A DNA stretch of 40,427 nt, from positions 1 through 40,427 of IMG/VR virus record IMGVR_UViG_3300047548_000861; one strand, written 5' to 3'. Of this stretch, positions 38,941-40,427 are shown piece by piece. Both the position numbers and the translations under genes were made by a program. Below the pieces are notes generated by a model. That model saw only the letters and a list, made by a program, of their open reading frames with translations. It was not told the DNA's origin and made no database searches. Origin of the DNA: a virus. Every line of letters begins with the position of its first letter. Position 1 is the first letter of the stretch.

Positions 38941-40427
38941 TTGGCTTTGTATTCTTTCCACATGTTAGTCAAAGCAAAAATGCTTTCTTGAACTTTTTCC
39001 ATGTCGCCGTCGCCGTCTAAGTCAGCTTCCTTCTTACCAGCAGCACGGGCCTTGGCCAGGTTACCAGTAAACTTGTTACCTTCTTCTACGTCGTCTTCTT
39101 CAACTTTTTTGCCTTCAGTCTTGATACCGGCCATTTCCATCATGCGCTTGATAGCATCTTCTTCTGCTTCAGCGTAGCTTTCTTGACGCTCTTCTTGACT
39201 AGCAATAACAGGCACTGTGGTCTGGCCTGTTGACTTTGGCTTGTTCAAGCCACCGCTGTATTGCAGTGCATCGTCACTGGTTTCTGTGTCAGTGGGATAG
39301 TCAGGGGCGTTTTCTGTAGCTGTAGTATCACCGTAGGTTTCGTCCATTTGATCGCCACAACTGCAAGGACTTGTGCCGCATCCACAACCACCTTGGTCAC
39401 CACCAACGCCGGCCATCTTCAACAGCTTGCCCAGGTATTCAGCATCCTCGTCGGTTGCTGTAACAGTCAAACTTTTTGTTGGGCCGCCGTGGGCATCGTT
39501 GTTCATGTTCATGCTGACGTTCATAGACTCAGCAATCATTTCTTCTAATTCACGATTGATTGAGTCGTAAATGCCTTTGCCAAAACTGAATCCGCTTGAT
39601 GCAGTAGGTGTGCCTGATCCACCTGCTTCTTCAGTTTTTTCTTTTTTCTTCTTTGGCTTTTCAGCAGACTTGTCGGCACCGTCTTCTTTCTTGGGAGCCT
39701 TTTCTGGCAAGCCTTTGTGCTTGGTGCTTGCAAAGTCCTTGGCAGCTTTTTTAGGCATTTCCTTGGCTACTTTGGCCACTTCCTTGCTGGCTGGCTTTTC
39801 GCCTTTTTGTGCAGCGTGGACCATGCCCATGAACTTTTGTTGCTTCTTGCTTACTGCTTTTTCTTCTAACTCTTCTCCGCTGAGTTCTTTCTTCTTGCGA
39901 TCGATGTCAGCAACAGCAGCATCACGACCCATCATAGCGCCGCGGTCAGTTCCAGCATGCTTGTTCAAGAAGTTCTTGGCCATTTTACGAGCAGCTTCTA
40001 GTTGCTCAGGAGTCTTGCAAGATGCAATAACTTTAGCCAGCTTGACTAAGTCATCGCCGCCTGTGCCTTCTTTGGTCATCAACTTAGACTTGCCGCTAGG
40101 ACCCTTGGCGCCCATTTTGCCGCCTGTGCCCTTGGGACGACCACGACCGCGCTTTGGAGCATCAGCTGAGCTGTCATCGTCGGCGCCGACCGAAATACCT
40201 TGATCGTCTGTGCGACGAGTTACTCGACGACCAGTAGCTGTGTGCTCAATGTCGTGCTTGGCACCACGCTCAACGCTACCGACTGCTGGCTTGGCACGAC
40301 GACGTTCGACGTCTTTCATCATGTCATCCCAACCTTCGTCAGTTGCTTTCTTTTTGTTAGTTCCGTGACCGCTTACTGCCTTTTTCATTGCGTCAGCAGC
40401 AACTTGACCTAGCATTTCGTCAACTTC
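38937..40427 (-). CDS. Scaffold-like protein with AT-hook, 5' end beyond window
   Basis: The frame is open at the right edge; at least 496 residues are seen. It has a long charged N-terminal region with PKRGRGRPKGTGGK, an AT-hook-type minor-groove-binding motif, then Lys/Glu-rich coiled-coil-like stretches. SMNVSMNMN and SLTVTATDEDAEYLGKLLKMAG are followed by the cysteine cluster GGCGCGTSPCSCGD. The C-terminus is Lys/Asp rich. Likely a prohead core or DNA-associated internal virion protein. An internal Met at 40415 exists, but upstream codons are also open, so the true start is probably outside. Confidence 0.6.
   Translation of the reverse strand, partial: EVDEMLGQVAADAMKKAVSGHGTNKKKATDEGWDDMMKDVERRRAKPAVGSVERGAKHDIEHTATGRRVTRRTDDQGISVGADDDSSADAPKRGRGRPKGTGGKMGAKGPSGKSKLMTKEGTGGDDLVKLAKVIASCKTPEQLEAARKMAKNFLNKHAGTDRGAMMGRDAAVADIDRKKKELSGEELEEKAVSKKQQKFMGMVHAAQKGEKPASKEVAKVAKEMPKKAAKDFASTKHKGLPEKAPKKEDGADKSAEKPKKKKEKTEEAGGSGTPTASSGFSFGKGIYDSINRELEEMIAESMNVSMNMNNDAHGGPTKSLTVTATDEDAEYLGKLLKMAGVGGDQGGCGCGTSPCSCGDQMDETYGDTTATENAPDYPTDTETSDDALQYSGGLNKPKSTGQTTVPVIASQEERQESYAEAEEDAIKRMMEMAGIKTEGKKVEEDDVEEGNKFTGNLAKARAAGKKEADLDGDGDMEKVQESIFALTNMWKEYKAK

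Noticed and set aside
39571-40203. 210-aa plus-strand open frame
   Set aside because: Complement of the Lys/Ala-rich scaffold-like gene, giving an artificial Ser/Pro/Phe/Leu composition.
1-40427. CRISPR array, insertion sequence, integrase or attachment site
   Set aside because: No regularly spaced repeats, transposase or recombinase motifs were seen. The only notable repeats are the promoter cassettes at 16.4-17.3 kb.

Overview
The window is part of the genome of a large, lytic, T4-like tailed bacteriophage (a myovirus), most likely from an aquatic environment. The hallmark genes are a T4-type large terminase (gp17), UvsX recombinase, UvsY mediator, gp32-like single-strand DNA-binding protein, UvsW-like helicase, a gp61-like primase overlapping a gp41-like replicative helicase, and a probable clamp-loader small subunit. 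Genes are packed tightly: ATGA, TAATG or short overlaps are the rule, and no gap exceeds about 145 bases. No integrase, rRNA, tRNA or CRISPR array was seen. The host cannot be named from this window. The strong sigma70-type promoters on several operons point to a bacterium with ordinary housekeeping promoters, and there is nothing cyanobacterial such as photosynthesis genes.

Layout, left to right (nearly everything is on the minus strand, so transcription runs right to left). 1-2657: an accessory tail of the replication operon (a partial unknown gene, a radical SAM protein and two unknowns). 2650-5050: helicase and primase, with their own promoter. 5070-8855: a virion-like protein, a lone plus-strand unknown gene, a miniature DnaE-like protein, a short fibre-like protein, a zinc-finger protein and an SGNH hydrolase. 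8848-10393: probable clamp-loader subunit, an 84-aa protein, a cupin and an unknown protein, behind a perfect TTGACA promoter. 10408-14220: two methyltransferases (one resembling protein arginine methyltransferases), UvsW, and a protein with a paralogue beside gp32. 14254-17295: an early-type region of very small genes. It has four copies of one sigma70 promoter, an AAA ATPase, a type IV pilin-like protein and several tiny membrane proteins, closed by a UUCG-loop terminator. 17350-17880: a probable late structural gene. 17920-25588: a ten-gene surface-glycan-type cluster (three GT-A glycosyltransferases, four related capsule-transferase-like proteins, two methyltransferases and a nucleotidyltransferase-cupin fusion). 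Four of its genes are on the plus strand. 25610-30423: the recombination core (uvsY, radical SAM, acidic protein, uvsX, paralogue, gp32). 30568-40427: virion and packaging genes (a large unknown protein, terminase, structural and prohead-core-like proteins) interleaved with an SGNH hydrolase, a 2OG-Fe(II) oxygenase-like protein, a third radical SAM protein and an exported thermonuclease.

Replication and recombination genes sit in several short operons, each with a recognisable promoter of TTGACN-17-TATACT/TATAAT type. Three of these place the predicted transcription start on the A of the first gene's ATG, which predicts leaderless mRNAs. Two probable late genes instead carry a CATAAATAC box resembling T4-type late promoters. 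The most interesting items are the 192-aa DnaE-like protein that seems to keep all three palm aspartates, the leaderless promoter geometry, the repeated promoter cassette driving tiny genes, the pilin and small-membrane-protein operon, and the paralogous unknown pair tied to uvsW and to gp32/uvsX. Genes for DNA polymerase, sliding clamp, capsid, portal and tail tube are not in this window.
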